A DNA stretch of 33,740 bases from Mesotoga sp. UBA6090 (GTDB lineage Bacteria > Thermotogota > Thermotogae > Petrotogales > Kosmotogaceae): positions 1 to 33,740 of the forward strand of contig NZ_DIXC01000087.1 in NCBI RefSeq assembly GCF_002435945.1, read 5' to 3'. Under the pieces are notes generated by a model that saw nothing but the letters and a program-made list of their open reading frames with translations, was not told the DNA's origin and did not search any database. A program made the position numbers and the translations under genes. This document shows, piece by piece, positions 25,167-32,838 of this stretch; the first letter of the stretch is position 1; each line of letters starts with the position of its first letter.

Positions 25167-25189
25167 TAAGGGGGCTTCAAGCCCCCTTA
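25167..25189 (-). terminator. Hairpin terminator after acpP
   Basis: TAAGGGGGCT (25167-25176) pairs with AGCCCCCTTA (25180-25189) around a 3-nt loop. On the minus strand it is followed by AAATTT rather than a clean T-run. It may act as a partial terminator that lets acpP be expressed more than the genes behind it. Confidence 0.65.
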
Positions 25190-25195
25190 CAAAGC

Positions 25196-25447
25196 TTACT
25201 CCTCAACGCTCAGACCTTTGTTGATGCTCTCCACGATATCTCCAACAGTAGAGATACTCTCGATCTGTTCATCTTCAACCTTGAAATCAAACTCATCTTC
25301 GAAAGCCATAACCAGGTCGACCAGATCAAGGGAATCGGCTCCGAGATCCTCGGTAAGATCGGAATCCATGGCGATTTCATCTTCCTCAACGCCTAGCTTC
25401 TCCGAGATTATGCTTTTCACTCTTTCAAAAACTTCATCTGCTGTCAA
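25196..25447 (-). CDS. acpP: Acyl carrier protein
   Basis: An 83-residue acidic carrier for fatty acid synthesis. The phosphopantetheine attachment serine is in GADSLDLVDL near residue 40, followed by the helix LVMAFEDEFDF. Start: the TTG at 25445-25447 with GGGAGG seven bases upstream gives the usual ACP length and N-terminus (TADEVFERVKSII). A longer frame from 25534 would run through the promoter and is rejected. It has a near-consensus promoter (25488-25516) and is followed by a terminator, fitting an abundant protein. Confidence 0.96.
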   Translation of the reverse strand: MTADEVFERVKSIISEKLGVEEDEIAMDSDLTEDLGADSLDLVDLVMAFEDEFDFKVEDEQIESISTVGDIVESINKGLSVEE

Positions 25448-25487
25448 AGGATTTCCTCCCTTCGAATTCTTTCTGGAAATCGGAACT

Positions 25488-25516
25488 ATTATATTGATCG
25501 AAAGCTCCAAAGTCAA
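25488..25516 (-). promoter_or_regulatory. Near-consensus promoter of acpP
   Basis: On the minus strand TTGACT (25511-25516) and TATAAT (25488-25493) are separated by exactly 17 bases. The predicted start near 25481 gives a leader of about 34 bases with GGGAGG before the TTG start. This is one of the two best promoters in the window. Confidence 0.82.
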
Positions 25517-25587
25517 ATGCTTCTCGATTCTCAAAAGCTTTCATTATTATATAATAATTTGAAAGGCTTTACTTTCGGAGGTTTGCT

Positions 25588-26412
25588 ATGACAAATTTTG
25601 AAGAGATGAAAAAGGCAGTGATCAAACGGGTCAATCTCGTGCCTAGGGCAGCGCTAATACTTGGATCGGGTCTTGGTTACTTGACGGAACAGTTCTCTGA
25701 ACCAAGGGCAATAGAATACTGCGAGATTCCTGGCTTTCCAAACACCACGGTAGAAGGTCACTCAGGAAGGCTCGTCTTTGGAGTTTTCCATGGACTTCCG
25801 GTTGTTGCAATGGAAGGACGTTTCCATTTCTATGAAGGTCATGAGATTAAAGACGTTTCTGCCCCAATATATTTGTTCAAGGAACTGGGAGTGGAGAATT
25901 TGCTGATTACAAATGCTGCGGGTGGAATAAACAGAAGTTACACTCCCGGAGATATCGTAGCTGTGACCGACATCATTAACTTCGGCTTTCGAAACCCCCT
26001 GAGGGGTCAGAATGACGAGCGTTACGGAGTAAGATTTCCCGATATGTCTGAGATCGTCGACAGAAACTGGTTGAATGAATTAAGAGTCAGACTTGACAAT
26101 GAGGGGATTGACTTGAAGGAAGGAACGTACTGTTGGGCTCTAGGTCCAAGTTACGAGACTCCCTCAGAAATTAAGGCATTTGAATCCTTCGGGGCCGATC
26201 TCGTCGGAATGTCGACCGTTCCGGAAGTAATTGCAGCCAAGCACTGTGGAATGAAGCTTCTTGTTCTTTCTTGCGTGACCAACATGGCCTCGGGAATTCT
26301 TAAAGAAAAATTGACTCACGCCGATGTTGTGAAAACAGCCAACAGAATCAGACCCAGATTCACTTCTATTGTGCGGCAAGCAATCGAATCAATAAAGGTG
26401 AACAAATCATGA
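25588..26412 (+). CDS. punA: Purine nucleoside phosphorylase (trimeric type)
   Basis: A 274-residue enzyme that phosphorolyses inosine and guanosine nucleosides for purine salvage. It matches the trimeric PNP/MTAP family: phosphate loop LILGSGLGYL near residue 25, the histidine in EGHSGRLVFG and GRFHFYEGH, ITNAAGGIN, GPSYETPSEIKAF, GADLVGMSTVPE with the base-contacting glutamate in the following stretch, and TNMASG. The T-N-x-A-S-G asparagine favours a 6-oxopurine enzyme rather than MTA phosphorylase. ATG 25588 with CGGAGG upstream; a TATAAT lies at 25550-25555. Overlaps the next gene by four bases. Confidence 0.95.
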   Translation: MTNFEEMKKAVIKRVNLVPRAALILGSGLGYLTEQFSEPRAIEYCEIPGFPNTTVEGHSGRLVFGVFHGLPVVAMEGRFHFYEGHEIKDVSAPIYLFKELGVENLLITNAAGGINRSYTPGDIVAVTDIINFGFRNPLRGQNDERYGVRFPDMSEIVDRNWLNELRVRLDNEGIDLKEGTYCWALGPSYETPSEIKAFESFGADLVGMSTVPEVIAAKHCGMKLLVLSCVTNMASGILKEKLTHADVVKTANRIRPRFTSIVRQAIESIKVNKS

Positions 26413-27392
26413 TAAGAAAAGTGAACAGTGTCCTTTCATGCATTCAGGAAGCCAATAATATACTTGTCGTAGGCCATATAATGCCCGACGGAGACTGCAT
26501 TTCTTCCGTTGTATCTCTTTCGATGGGTCTGGAAAAATTCGGCAAGAGAGCGACGCCGGCAATCGACTGGAGGATCCCATCGAGCTTCAGCTCCTTTCCT
26601 TGGGTGGAAAGAATAAGAGAATATAGCGAGGAAATCTCCGAGCCAGACTTGATTATTGTTGTTGACGCATCTTCCCCCGACAGAATCGGTAAGTTTGAAG
26701 AGTTTCTGAGAAAGGGCGTCACCTCAATAGTGATCGATCATCATGCCACAAACACTTACTTCGCAAATGAATGCTGGGTAGATGCTTCATATTCGTCGGC
26801 TGCCCAGATGGTTCTCGACCTCCTCAAACTTATGGATGTTGAATATGACAGCGATCTTGCCCTGATGAACTACCTTGGGATAGCAACGGATACAGGATTT
26901 TTCAGATATTCTAACGTGGATAGCTCGGTCTTTGAGGCTGCGGCTGAACTCGTAAAGTTGGGTGCCGATCCCGCCTTTGTTGCAACAACGATTCTGGAGA
27001 CCAGAAAGATCGAAGAACTGTTCTTAGAGAGAGACGCAATCGATAACATCAAATTGATTTCAGAGAACAGGTTCGCCTATTCTTATCTCACTATGAAGGA
27101 TTTTGAGAGGCATTCTCTCACCGAAGACGATTTCACGGGATTTGTTGGTGAGTTGAGATCTATTGAAAGCGTTGAAGTTGCCCTCTTTGCTTCAGAAGCC
27201 GGTAACGGCCAGGCCCATGTCTCTATGAGATCTAAGAGATATTTCGATGTAAGCGAAATCGCGGTCGCGTTCGGAGGCGGAGGACATCAAAAGGCTTCAG
27301 GCTTCACTCTCAATTATGAAGGCGATCTGAAAGAGGCTCTCGCCGAGGTCGTCGAGATGATCGATTTCAGACTTCGAAATGAAACAGATTAG
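26409..27392 (+). CDS. NrnA-like DHH-DHHA1 phosphoesterase
   Basis: A 327-residue cytoplasmic enzyme of the bifunctional oligoribonuclease / pAp phosphatase group. Metal-binding motifs are in order: VVGHIMPDGDCISSVVSL (residues 20-37), IIVVDASSPDRIG, VIDHHATNTYFAN (the DHH motif) and LGIATDTGFFRYSN. The DHHA1 motif GGGGHQKASGF lies near residue 296. It should degrade nanoRNAs or 3'-phosphoadenosine 5'-phosphate. Some relatives act on cyclic dinucleotide products, which cannot be excluded. Translationally coupled to the phosphorylase by an ATGA overlap. Its stop overlaps the convergent S2P-like gene. Confidence 0.92.
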   Translation: MIRKVNSVLSCIQEANNILVVGHIMPDGDCISSVVSLSMGLEKFGKRATPAIDWRIPSSFSSFPWVERIREYSEEISEPDLIIVVDASSPDRIGKFEEFLRKGVTSIVIDHHATNTYFANECWVDASYSSAAQMVLDLLKLMDVEYDSDLALMNYLGIATDTGFFRYSNVDSSVFEAAAELVKLGADPAFVATTILETRKIEELFLERDAIDNIKLISENRFAYSYLTMKDFERHSLTEDDFTGFVGELRSIESVEVALFASEAGNGQAHVSMRSKRYFDVSEIAVAFGGGGHQKASGFTLNYEGDLKEALAEVVEMIDFRLRNETD

Positions 27393-28024
27393 GCGATCAA
27401 CCTCGCAAGAAGCTGTATAAATTGTGTTATTGGCCACATTATCAACTGGATTATACCCATGAGAGACAGAACAAGAAGAGTCAGTATTCCGTAGAGCTCA
27501 TACTTAACCAGCCAATTGACCTGGCTTTCGGGAACGAGCACAGTAACTATATTCGCTCCATCTAGCGGTGGTATTGGAATTAGATTGAACAAAGCAGTGT
27601 TAAGATTGATCACCATTGTCCAGTAAACAACATCCGCGATGTAACTGGCAGGAAATGAACTGACACTATCCGGCAAGAAAGTTGAGTACTGGTAAAGACC
27701 GGAAAGATAGAAGAGCAGACCAACAATAAGACCTAACGAGAAATTAGCAATAGATCCTGAGATGGAAGTCAGTATCGCTCTGAAATACCCGGCTCTTCTC
27801 AATTTCCAGTAGTTTACGGGAAACGGCCTCGACCAACCAAACTTGAAAAAGTAATACATCAGAAGGCCGACAGGATCTATTCTCCTAATGAATCCCGGTT
27901 CTCCCCATTCTGGTTTTATTGCTTCGAATTTCCTTGCGGTAATAAAACGAGCATACTCATGGGAGAGTATTGTCACAGCGATGGCGGGAGTTAGACAGAA
28001 GAAATTCCTCATCATCTCAAGCAT
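27389..28024 (-). CDS. Site-2-protease-like (M50B) membrane protein with altered zinc motif
   Basis: A 211-residue membrane protein of the short S2P/YwhC-type family. The conserved frame is clear: a first helix with the metal site, then DPVGLLMYYFFKFGWSRPFPVN, SGSIANF and the second metal motif FNLIPIPPLDG with D155. The expected HExxH reads HEYAR (H22-E23-Y-A-R26); CGT replaces CAT, one base different, so the second zinc histidine is missing. It may be an inactive homologue or use another ligand. Start: ATG 28022-28024 behind GGGTGG, overlapping the rsmI end by eight bases. It ends tail to tail with the NrnA-like gene. Confidence 0.85.
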   Translation of the reverse strand: MLEMMRNFFCLTPAIAVTILSHEYARFITARKFEAIKPEWGEPGFIRRIDPVGLLMYYFFKFGWSRPFPVNYWKLRRAGYFRAILTSISGSIANFSLGLIVGLLFYLSGLYQYSTFLPDSVSSFPASYIADVVYWTMVINLNTALFNLIPIPPLDGANIVTVLVPESQVNWLVKYELYGILTLLVLSLMGIIQLIMWPITQFIQLLARLIA

Positions 28025-28721
28025 CTTGACCCACCCTTCCCGAAAGAACGACCGTTATCTCACCCTTTACCTCACAAGCTCCAAATCTATCAATCGAATC
28101 AGAAACTTTCCCAAAGAATGATTCCTGGAAAAGTTTAGTCATCTCTCTTCCAACGAAGACCTCTCGATCGCCAACTATTTCAAGGAGATCACGCAAGGTC
28201 TCGGTCAGTCTGAATGGGGACTCGAAAAAGACTATAACACTATCCGAATAAAGCCCTTGTGCAATCTTTCTGAAGATTCTTCTGCGATTCTTTCCTCTCG
28301 GAAGGAAGCCAAGAAAAGTGAAGTGACTTCCCGGAAAGCCACTGATCGCAAGCGCAGATGAAACGGCGCTGGGACCAGGGGCGATGTCGACTTCGAATCC
28401 TCGCTCGCGACAAACCCTAATAATTCGGGCTCCTGGATCCGAAATCACGGGCATTCCAGCATCACTAGAAAGAGCGATTTGCGCTCCCCCTTTTAAACGC
28501 TCAATCACGAACGGCACTCTTTCCTCCTGGTTATGCATGTTCAGAGAGACGACCTCTTTCTTGGATATTCCAAGAGCAGAGAGTAATGCCCTCATCCTCC
28601 TTGTATCTTCTGCGAGGATCACATCTGCAATTCCCAGTATCTTCCTGCCTCTCACTGTCATGTCATCCAGATTGCCAATTGGAGTTCCGACAATCCAGAG
28701 CTTCCCAGCATTTTCCGTCAC
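28017..28721 (-). CDS. rsmI: 16S rRNA (cytidine-1402 2'-O)-methyltransferase RsmI
   Basis: A 234-residue SAM-dependent methyltransferase of the tetrapyrrole-methylase fold, which methylates C1402 in the decoding centre. Family motifs are LWIVGTPIGNLDDMTVRG at the N-terminus, LAEDTRRMRALLSALGI, ALSSDAGMPVISDPGARII and PGPSAVSSALAISGF, with FFESPFRL further on. It is somewhat shorter than RsmI proteins that carry a C-terminal extension. The start overlaps the rsmG stop (ATGA). Confidence 0.94.
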   Translation of the reverse strand: MTENAGKLWIVGTPIGNLDDMTVRGRKILGIADVILAEDTRRMRALLSALGISKKEVVSLNMHNQEERVPFVIERLKGGAQIALSSDAGMPVISDPGARIIRVCRERGFEVDIAPGPSAVSSALAISGFPGSHFTFLGFLPRGKNRRRIFRKIAQGLYSDSVIVFFESPFRLTETLRDLLEIVGDREVFVGREMTKLFQESFFGKVSDSIDRFGACEVKGEITVVLSGRVGQDA

Positions 28722-29392
28722 TTTGAACCTCCGAGTGGGGACTTTGAGGCCATTCCAACTCTCCTTGGAAATTCTCGCGGTGTTTCAACTTCCTTCTCGT
28801 AGACTACCAAGAACCGAGCAGATCCGTCTGAAAGGCAATACTCCTTCTCTTGCGATAGTCTAAGTCCAAGCCTCTCTTCTGCAACACTTGCGAATCTTCT
28901 CTCCTCATTCCAACCAGGACCTTTGTAGAGAAAAATGCTGCCTCCAATCTTCACCAGCGGAGCCGCGAGCTCCATGGAAACATCACATCTTGCTACTGCT
29001 CTGAGAAAGGCCGAATCGAAACTCGCTCTTTCCTCGAGAGCAAATTCTTCCGCTCTGGCCGTCTTCACCGTAACATTACTTAGTTCCATCTCTCGAGCAA
29101 ATCTTTCGATCTCTTGAGTCTTCTTTCCAATCGAATCCAGAAGCAGCCAACTTGATTTGGGGAAAACCGCTGCCAGCACTAGACCGGGAATCCCGCCGCC
29201 ACTTCCTATATCCACACAACTGCCCATCAACATAGCGTTAGTAAATGGGATCAGAACATCTTCGAGGTGCACTGTCACTGCCCTTTCGAATATCCTCACA
29301 GATGTAAGATTATGGGGAGAAGAAATCATTAGCTCTATAAGCCTCCTGCATTTCGAGAGAAGAGACGGTTCAAACGATTCAAATGAGAACAT
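28718..29392 (-). CDS. rsmG: 16S rRNA (guanine-527 N7)-methyltransferase RsmG
   Basis: A 224-residue SAM-dependent methyltransferase. The SAM-binding loop is CVDIGSGGGIPGLVLAAVFP (about residues 54-73), followed by LLLDSIGKKTQEIERF and AVARCDVSMELAAPLV. The N-terminal NLTSV...AVTVHLEDVL segment is typical of the family. RsmG affects streptomycin sensitivity in other bacteria. ATG 29390-29392 with ATGAGG upstream, six bases after the folE2 stop; coupled to rsmI. Confidence 0.94.
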   Translation of the reverse strand: MFSFESFEPSLLSKCRRLIELMISSPHNLTSVRIFERAVTVHLEDVLIPFTNAMLMGSCVDIGSGGGIPGLVLAAVFPKSSWLLLDSIGKKTQEIERFAREMELSNVTVKTARAEEFALEERASFDSAFLRAVARCDVSMELAAPLVKIGGSIFLYKGPGWNEERRFASVAEERLGLRLSQEKEYCLSDGSARFLVVYEKEVETPREFPRRVGMASKSPLGGSK

Positions 29393-29398
29393 TATGCC

Positions 29399-30163
29399 TC
29401 ATTCCTTTTCGATGCAAGCGTATGCCTCATGGTTGTGAATTGACTCCTGACTGATCACTTCAACCCTGTACCAGTCGATACGATCATCCTCTTGAAGAAA
29501 GAGAACGACCTCTCGGGAAAGATCCTCTACAAACCGCGGGTTATCGTAAGAGTGTTCGGTAATATATTTCTCGTCTTCCCTTTTTAGAAGAGAATAGATT
29601 GGAGCGCTCGAAGACTTCTCGACGAACTCGATTATTTCTTCAATCCATACAAGAGAATTCATTCTGACGGAGACAAAGACTTCTGCCCTTTGATTGTGAG
29701 CTCCTCTGTCACTTATTTCCTTTGAACAGGGGCAGACGGTCATAACGGGAACCTTCACTCCAAGAATGAAATCAAATGCCCCATTCTTCATAGTATTGAA
29801 AGAGCATCCGAATGAACTGAAACTCTCACTGCCACTTACCGGAGCATTCTTCCTGATGAAATACGGAAACTCAACCTTAATGTGTGCAACATCCGCTTTA
29901 AGTGATTCTTTCATGTCATCAAGAATCGACTCCATATTCCTCGGGGTGATTTTTCTGTGGTGCCTTTCCAGAACTTCCACAAATCTAGACATGTGAGTAC
30001 CCCGAAAATCCTTTGGCAGGTCAACAAAAAGGTCGAACTTCCCAACTGTCTGCTGTGTCCCGAATTTCCTGTCCAAAACAACTATGGGATACTCGATTGA
30101 CTTTATCCCAACCATATTGATCTTTATGTTCCTCTTGTCCTTATCATTCTGAACGTCTCTCAA
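29399..30163 (-). CDS. folE2: GTP cyclohydrolase FolE2
   Basis: A 254-residue type IB GTP cyclohydrolase, which converts GTP to dihydroneopterin triphosphate for folate (or queuosine-type) synthesis. The active-site cysteine is C144 in VPVMTVCPCSKEISDRGAHN, with the conserved histidine of GAHNQ, as in FolE2 rather than classical FolE. The start is the TTG at 30161-30163 with GGGGTG seven bases upstream. It heads the folE2-rsmG-rsmI-S2P unit. The region just upstream on the other strand is the tRNA-Ser promoter. Confidence 0.94.
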   Translation of the reverse strand: MRDVQNDKDKRNIKINMVGIKSIEYPIVVLDRKFGTQQTVGKFDLFVDLPKDFRGTHMSRFVEVLERHHRKITPRNMESILDDMKESLKADVAHIKVEFPYFIRKNAPVSGSESFSSFGCSFNTMKNGAFDFILGVKVPVMTVCPCSKEISDRGAHNQRAEVFVSVRMNSLVWIEEIIEFVEKSSSAPIYSLLKREDEKYITEHSYDNPRFVEDLSREVVLFLQEDDRIDWYRVEVISQESIHNHEAYACIEKE

Positions 30164-30176
30164 GATCTAACACCCC

Positions 30177-30205
30177 TTGAATCTGAAGTATCAAAGAGGT
30201 ATAAT
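30177..30205 (+). promoter_or_regulatory. tRNA-Ser promoter
   Basis: TTGAAT (30177-30182) and a perfect TATAAT (30200-30205) have a 17-base spacer. The tRNA begins nine bases after the -10 box. The -35 box overlaps the folE2 ribosome binding site on the opposite strand. Confidence 0.85.
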
Positions 30206-30214
30206 CAGCTAAGT

Positions 30215-30303
30215 GGAGGCGTATCCTAATTGGCTAAGGAGCCGGTCTTGAAAATCGGTGGGGTTGACGCCCCTTGTGGGTTCGAGTCCCACCGCCTCCG
30301 CCA
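30215..30303 (+). tRNA. tRNA-Ser (anticodon TGA)
   Basis: An 89-nt class II tRNA: acceptor GGAGGCG/CGCCTCC, D-arm, anticodon stem CCGGT/ATCGG around loop CTTGAAA (anticodon TGA), a long variable arm (GGGG-TTGA-CGCCCC region), T-arm GTGGG/CCCAC with TTCGAGT, discriminator G and an encoded CCA. The long variable arm is diagnostic of serine, leucine or bacterial tyrosine, and the anticodon fixes serine. Confidence 0.98.
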
Positions 30304-30332
30304 AAGCCGGGGGCTTCCCCGGTTATTTCTTT
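30304..30332 (+). terminator. Terminator of tRNA-Ser
   Basis: CCGGGG (30307-30312) pairs with CCCCGG (30317-30322) around GCTT, with extra flanking pairs, then TTATTTCTTT. It begins immediately after the tRNA CCA. The lepB stop codon, on the other strand, lies in the downstream side of the hairpin. On the minus strand the stem has no T-run. Confidence 0.8.
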
Positions 30333-31165
30333 AGCGGACCGAAATCGGAAAAAGGCCATATTGTCAGCATTGGACTACCGATTATTGCCTCCTCAGGAAC
30401 AAATCCAAAATACCTGCTGTCGAAGCTATTGGCAGAGTTATCTCCCATCATGAATCTGAAACCTTCTGGAACCGTAACTTTGACTTCTCCGGTTGCTGGA
30501 TCCTGACTAATATACTCTTCCATTCCAAGAGGTCCCAGTACTTTATCATAGTACTCGGTGTATTCGATTAACCCCTTGTATGCCTGGTAAAGCCTGTAGT
30601 ACGGCGAAAACCTGACTGAGGGATCGTCGGGATGAGCCAATCCGAAGTAGAACATCGGATCGTAGAATATTCCTTCCCTTACATACCGCCTTTCTTCCAG
30701 CGCAGGAGGGACATCTCCGTTGATGTAAAGCTGATAGACAGGATTCGCGGAAGTGTAATCTGGAGCTTTTCTAAGTTCCAGGATATCACCCGGTTTCCCG
30801 ACCAACCGCTTAACATACTTCACATGACCCCTGTACTCGGCAGGGGAAAATAGGTCCATGAATTTATCAAAACTCCGCAGGTACTTCTGAGACTCGATAT
30901 CTACATAAGGTGTCCAGAACACGACGATATCTCCATAATCCGGATCTCTATATTCGTAGGTGATTTTTTCCACGAATAGTCGAGCAGGAGGATTTATGGT
31001 GGGTATCATTGAACCTGTCGGAACCAGCATTGTCTCAAAAACAAACAAACGAATTATCGTACCAAAGACAACAGCATAAAGAATCGCCTTCCCCCACTCC
31101 TTAACTTCGTGGAGAAAGCGCGATTCCTTTTTGTTAGAAGCCTTTTCCGACTTTTTTGCTGACAC
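30323..31165 (-). CDS. lepB: Signal peptidase I
   Basis: A 280-residue inner-membrane protease that removes signal peptides from exported proteins. One N-terminal membrane helix (about residues 25-47) precedes the catalytic serine S52 (VPTGSMIPTI). The catalytic lysine is K119 in YVKRLVGKPGD, and the GDNSANSFDSRYFGFV box is near the C-terminus. An insertion between the serine and lysine blocks makes it slightly long. The GTG at 31163-31165 has GAGG upstream, seven bases after the rplS stop. Last gene of the rpsP operon. Confidence 0.96.
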   Translation of the reverse strand: MSAKKSEKASNKKESRFLHEVKEWGKAILYAVVFGTIIRLFVFETMLVPTGSMIPTINPPARLFVEKITYEYRDPDYGDIVVFWTPYVDIESQKYLRSFDKFMDLFSPAEYRGHVKYVKRLVGKPGDILELRKAPDYTSANPVYQLYINGDVPPALEERRYVREGIFYDPMFYFGLAHPDDPSVRFSPYYRLYQAYKGLIEYTEYYDKVLGPLGMEEYISQDPATGEVKVTVPEGFRFMMGDNSANSFDSRYFGFVPEEAIIGSPMLTIWPFSDFGPLKK

Positions 31166-31171
31166 TTAGCC

Positions 31172-31519
31172 TCAGTCCCTTTTCTCTTTTATCTTTACCT
31201 TACCCTTCACGTCCCTAATGTAGTAGATCTTCGCTCTTCTAACCTTTCCCCTTCTGAGAACTTCTATCTTCTCGAGAGACGGGCTTGTGAACGGAAATAT
31301 TCTTTCAACTCCAATACCTGCCGCTCCAACTCTCCTAACGGTAAAAGACTTTCCGGTTCCACTGCCTCTGATTCCCATAACAATACCCTCAAAGGCCTGT
31401 ATCCTTTCTTTGTTACCCTCTTTGATCCTAACGCTTACCCTTACCGTATCGCCCGGACCCATCTTTGGCAGGTCGTCCCTCAAATGCTCGTTTTCCAGAG
31501 ATCTTATGTACTGATCCAT
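31172..31519 (-). CDS. rplS: 50S ribosomal protein L19
   Basis: A 115-residue ribosomal protein at the 30S-50S interface. Family motifs are PGDTVRVSVRIKEGNKERIQ, FEGIVMGIRGSGTGKSFTVR, GVERIFPFTSPSLEKIEVLR and GKVRRAKIYYIRD. The ATG at 31517-31519 has GGAGGG six bases upstream; an in-frame ATG 18 bases earlier would place that site inside the gene. It follows the RNA methyltransferase stop by one base. Confidence 0.97.
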   Translation of the reverse strand: MDQYIRSLENEHLRDDLPKMGPGDTVRVSVRIKEGNKERIQAFEGIVMGIRGSGTGKSFTVRRVGAAGIGVERIFPFTSPSLEKIEVLRRGKVRRAKIYYIRDVKGKVKIKEKRD

Positions 31520-31520
31520 C

Positions 31521-32105
31521 TTAATCCCTCCTAACATCTATTGTATCTTCATGAATTAATCTATCTAAAACTATTGCAACTGCTGCTCTCACAGAGAGGT
31601 GGTTGAAATCTGAATTCGCTCTAAGCGGTTCAAGAGCATAGTCGCAAATCTTCTCAATTTCACCGGGTAAGCCCCAGCTCGTTCCGAAAAGAAGAAGATG
31701 TGGCTTCTCGCTCCTGGCAATAATGTCTCTCATGGCTCCGTAACTGAATCTGTCTCTTCCCCTTTTGGCAGAGGTGAAAACAAGATCAGGTCTCTGCCCT
31801 TCTATCTCTTGTATATCTTCAAGAACATCTTCAATGTACGATGCCCTCTTGACAACCGTCAGCGCTTCACTTCTGCTTGGATTGTACTCTTTTCCAAACT
31901 CCTCAAGCCAGTAATTGAGGACGTTATCGACGATTTCCCGCTGTGCAGGAAGATTGCTTACCACGAAATAACCCTTCAGATTGTAGGTTCTGCAAGTGCG
32001 GGCGATATCGTGAACATCGAGATTTGTAACGGCGCTCGAAACGATATTACCGTGCCTTCCCAAAACCGGGTAGTGAATCAAAGCAAGATATATGTTATTC
32101 AACAT
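31521..32105 (-). CDS. SPOUT-like RNA methyltransferase associated with trmD
   Basis: A 194-residue protein resembling the SAM-dependent RNA methyltransferase family found beside trmD in Thermotogota, Aquificota and relatives (Pfam Methyltrn_RNA_4). Recognisable parts are IYLALIHYPVLGRHGNIVSSAVTNLDVHDIARTCRTYNL at the N-terminus and LLLFGTSWGLPGEIEKICDY, which should form the knotted SAM site. The RNA target is not known to me. The ATG overlaps the trmD end by 11 bases, with AAGGAG upstream. Its position between trmD and rplS supports a role in tRNA or rRNA modification. Confidence 0.85.
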   Translation of the reverse strand: MLNNIYLALIHYPVLGRHGNIVSSAVTNLDVHDIARTCRTYNLKGYFVVSNLPAQREIVDNVLNYWLEEFGKEYNPSRSEALTVVKRASYIEDVLEDIQEIEGQRPDLVFTSAKRGRDRFSYGAMRDIIARSEKPHLLLFGTSWGLPGEIEKICDYALEPLRANSDFNHLSVRAAVAIVLDRLIHEDTIDVRRD

Positions 32106-32838
32106 CCTTTTTCAGCTCCTTGAAGAGCATTAGTAAGGCCTTCTTATCAGAGAGATCAAACTCATGCTTCAGAAAGATATCCGGCCTTCTTTCGATTGTC
32201 CTCCTTAAACTCTCCATTCTTCTTTGAATCTCAATCATCTCGTGATTACCACTGAGAAACACCTCGGGCACTTTCATGCCGTTCACTTCTCTAGGCCTTG
32301 TGTAATGCGGGTGATCAAGGAGTTCAGAGAAAAAAGAATCATTAATTACTGATTCCATGTCTCCAACTACACCTGGTATGAATCTCGAAATAGCTTCTAT
32401 CATAAGTAAGGCGGGGACTTCCCCACCACTAAGCACGAAGTCGCCAACCGAGAGTTCTTCATCGACTACTTTCATGACCCTTTCATCGATCCCTTCGTAA
32501 CGGCCACAGATGAAGGTAATATGATTGAGTTTGCTGAGTTCAAGAGCCTTCTTGTTGTCAAAGACCTTTCCTTGAGGAGAAGGGTAGATTGTGTATGGCC
32601 TGCTACCTTCTGTAAAACGACTCGCAACTGCCCTTAGAATCGGCTCGGCCTTCATAACCAGACCGCTTCCTCCGCCGAATGGATAGTCGTCGGTAGTCCT
32701 GTGCCGATCATTTGTGAAATCTCGAATATCTACGGCTTCAAAAACGATTATCTCATTCTCTATCGCTCTAGAAATTACACCCCAGCTAAAAATCGTTTCG
32801 AAAAGCCTCGGGAATATAGTCAAAACATCTATCCTCAT
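32095..32838 (-). CDS. trmD: tRNA (guanine-37 N1)-methyltransferase
   Basis: A 247-residue SPOUT methyltransferase that makes m1G37 and prevents frameshifting. Motifs: MRIDVLTIFPRLF, DYPFGGGSGLVMKAEPI, FICGRYEGIDERV, SVGDFVLSGGEVPALLMIEAISRFIPGVVG and LDHPHYTRPREVNG. These include the trefoil-knot SAM site and the catalytic aspartate. Start ATG 32836-32838 overlaps the rimM stop by four bases (ATGA). Confidence 0.98.
   Translation of the reverse strand: MRIDVLTIFPRLFETIFSWGVISRAIENEIIVFEAVDIRDFTNDRHRTTDDYPFGGGSGLVMKAEPILRAVASRFTEGSRPYTIYPSPQGKVFDNKKALELSKLNHITFICGRYEGIDERVMKVVDEELSVGDFVLSGGEVPALLMIEAISRFIPGVVGDMESVINDSFFSELLDHPHYTRPREVNGMKVPEVFLSGNHEMIEIQRRMESLRRTIERRPDIFLKHEFDLSDKKALLMLFKELKKDVE

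Noticed and set aside
25448..25534. Longer acyl carrier protein with a 29-residue N-terminal extension
   Set aside because: The extension would be encoded across the promoter and ribosome binding site of the short form; ACPs are normally about 80 residues.
28384..28863. 159-codon open frame on the plus strand opposite rsmI and rsmG
   Set aside because: Antisense shadow; both genes on the other strand are certain.
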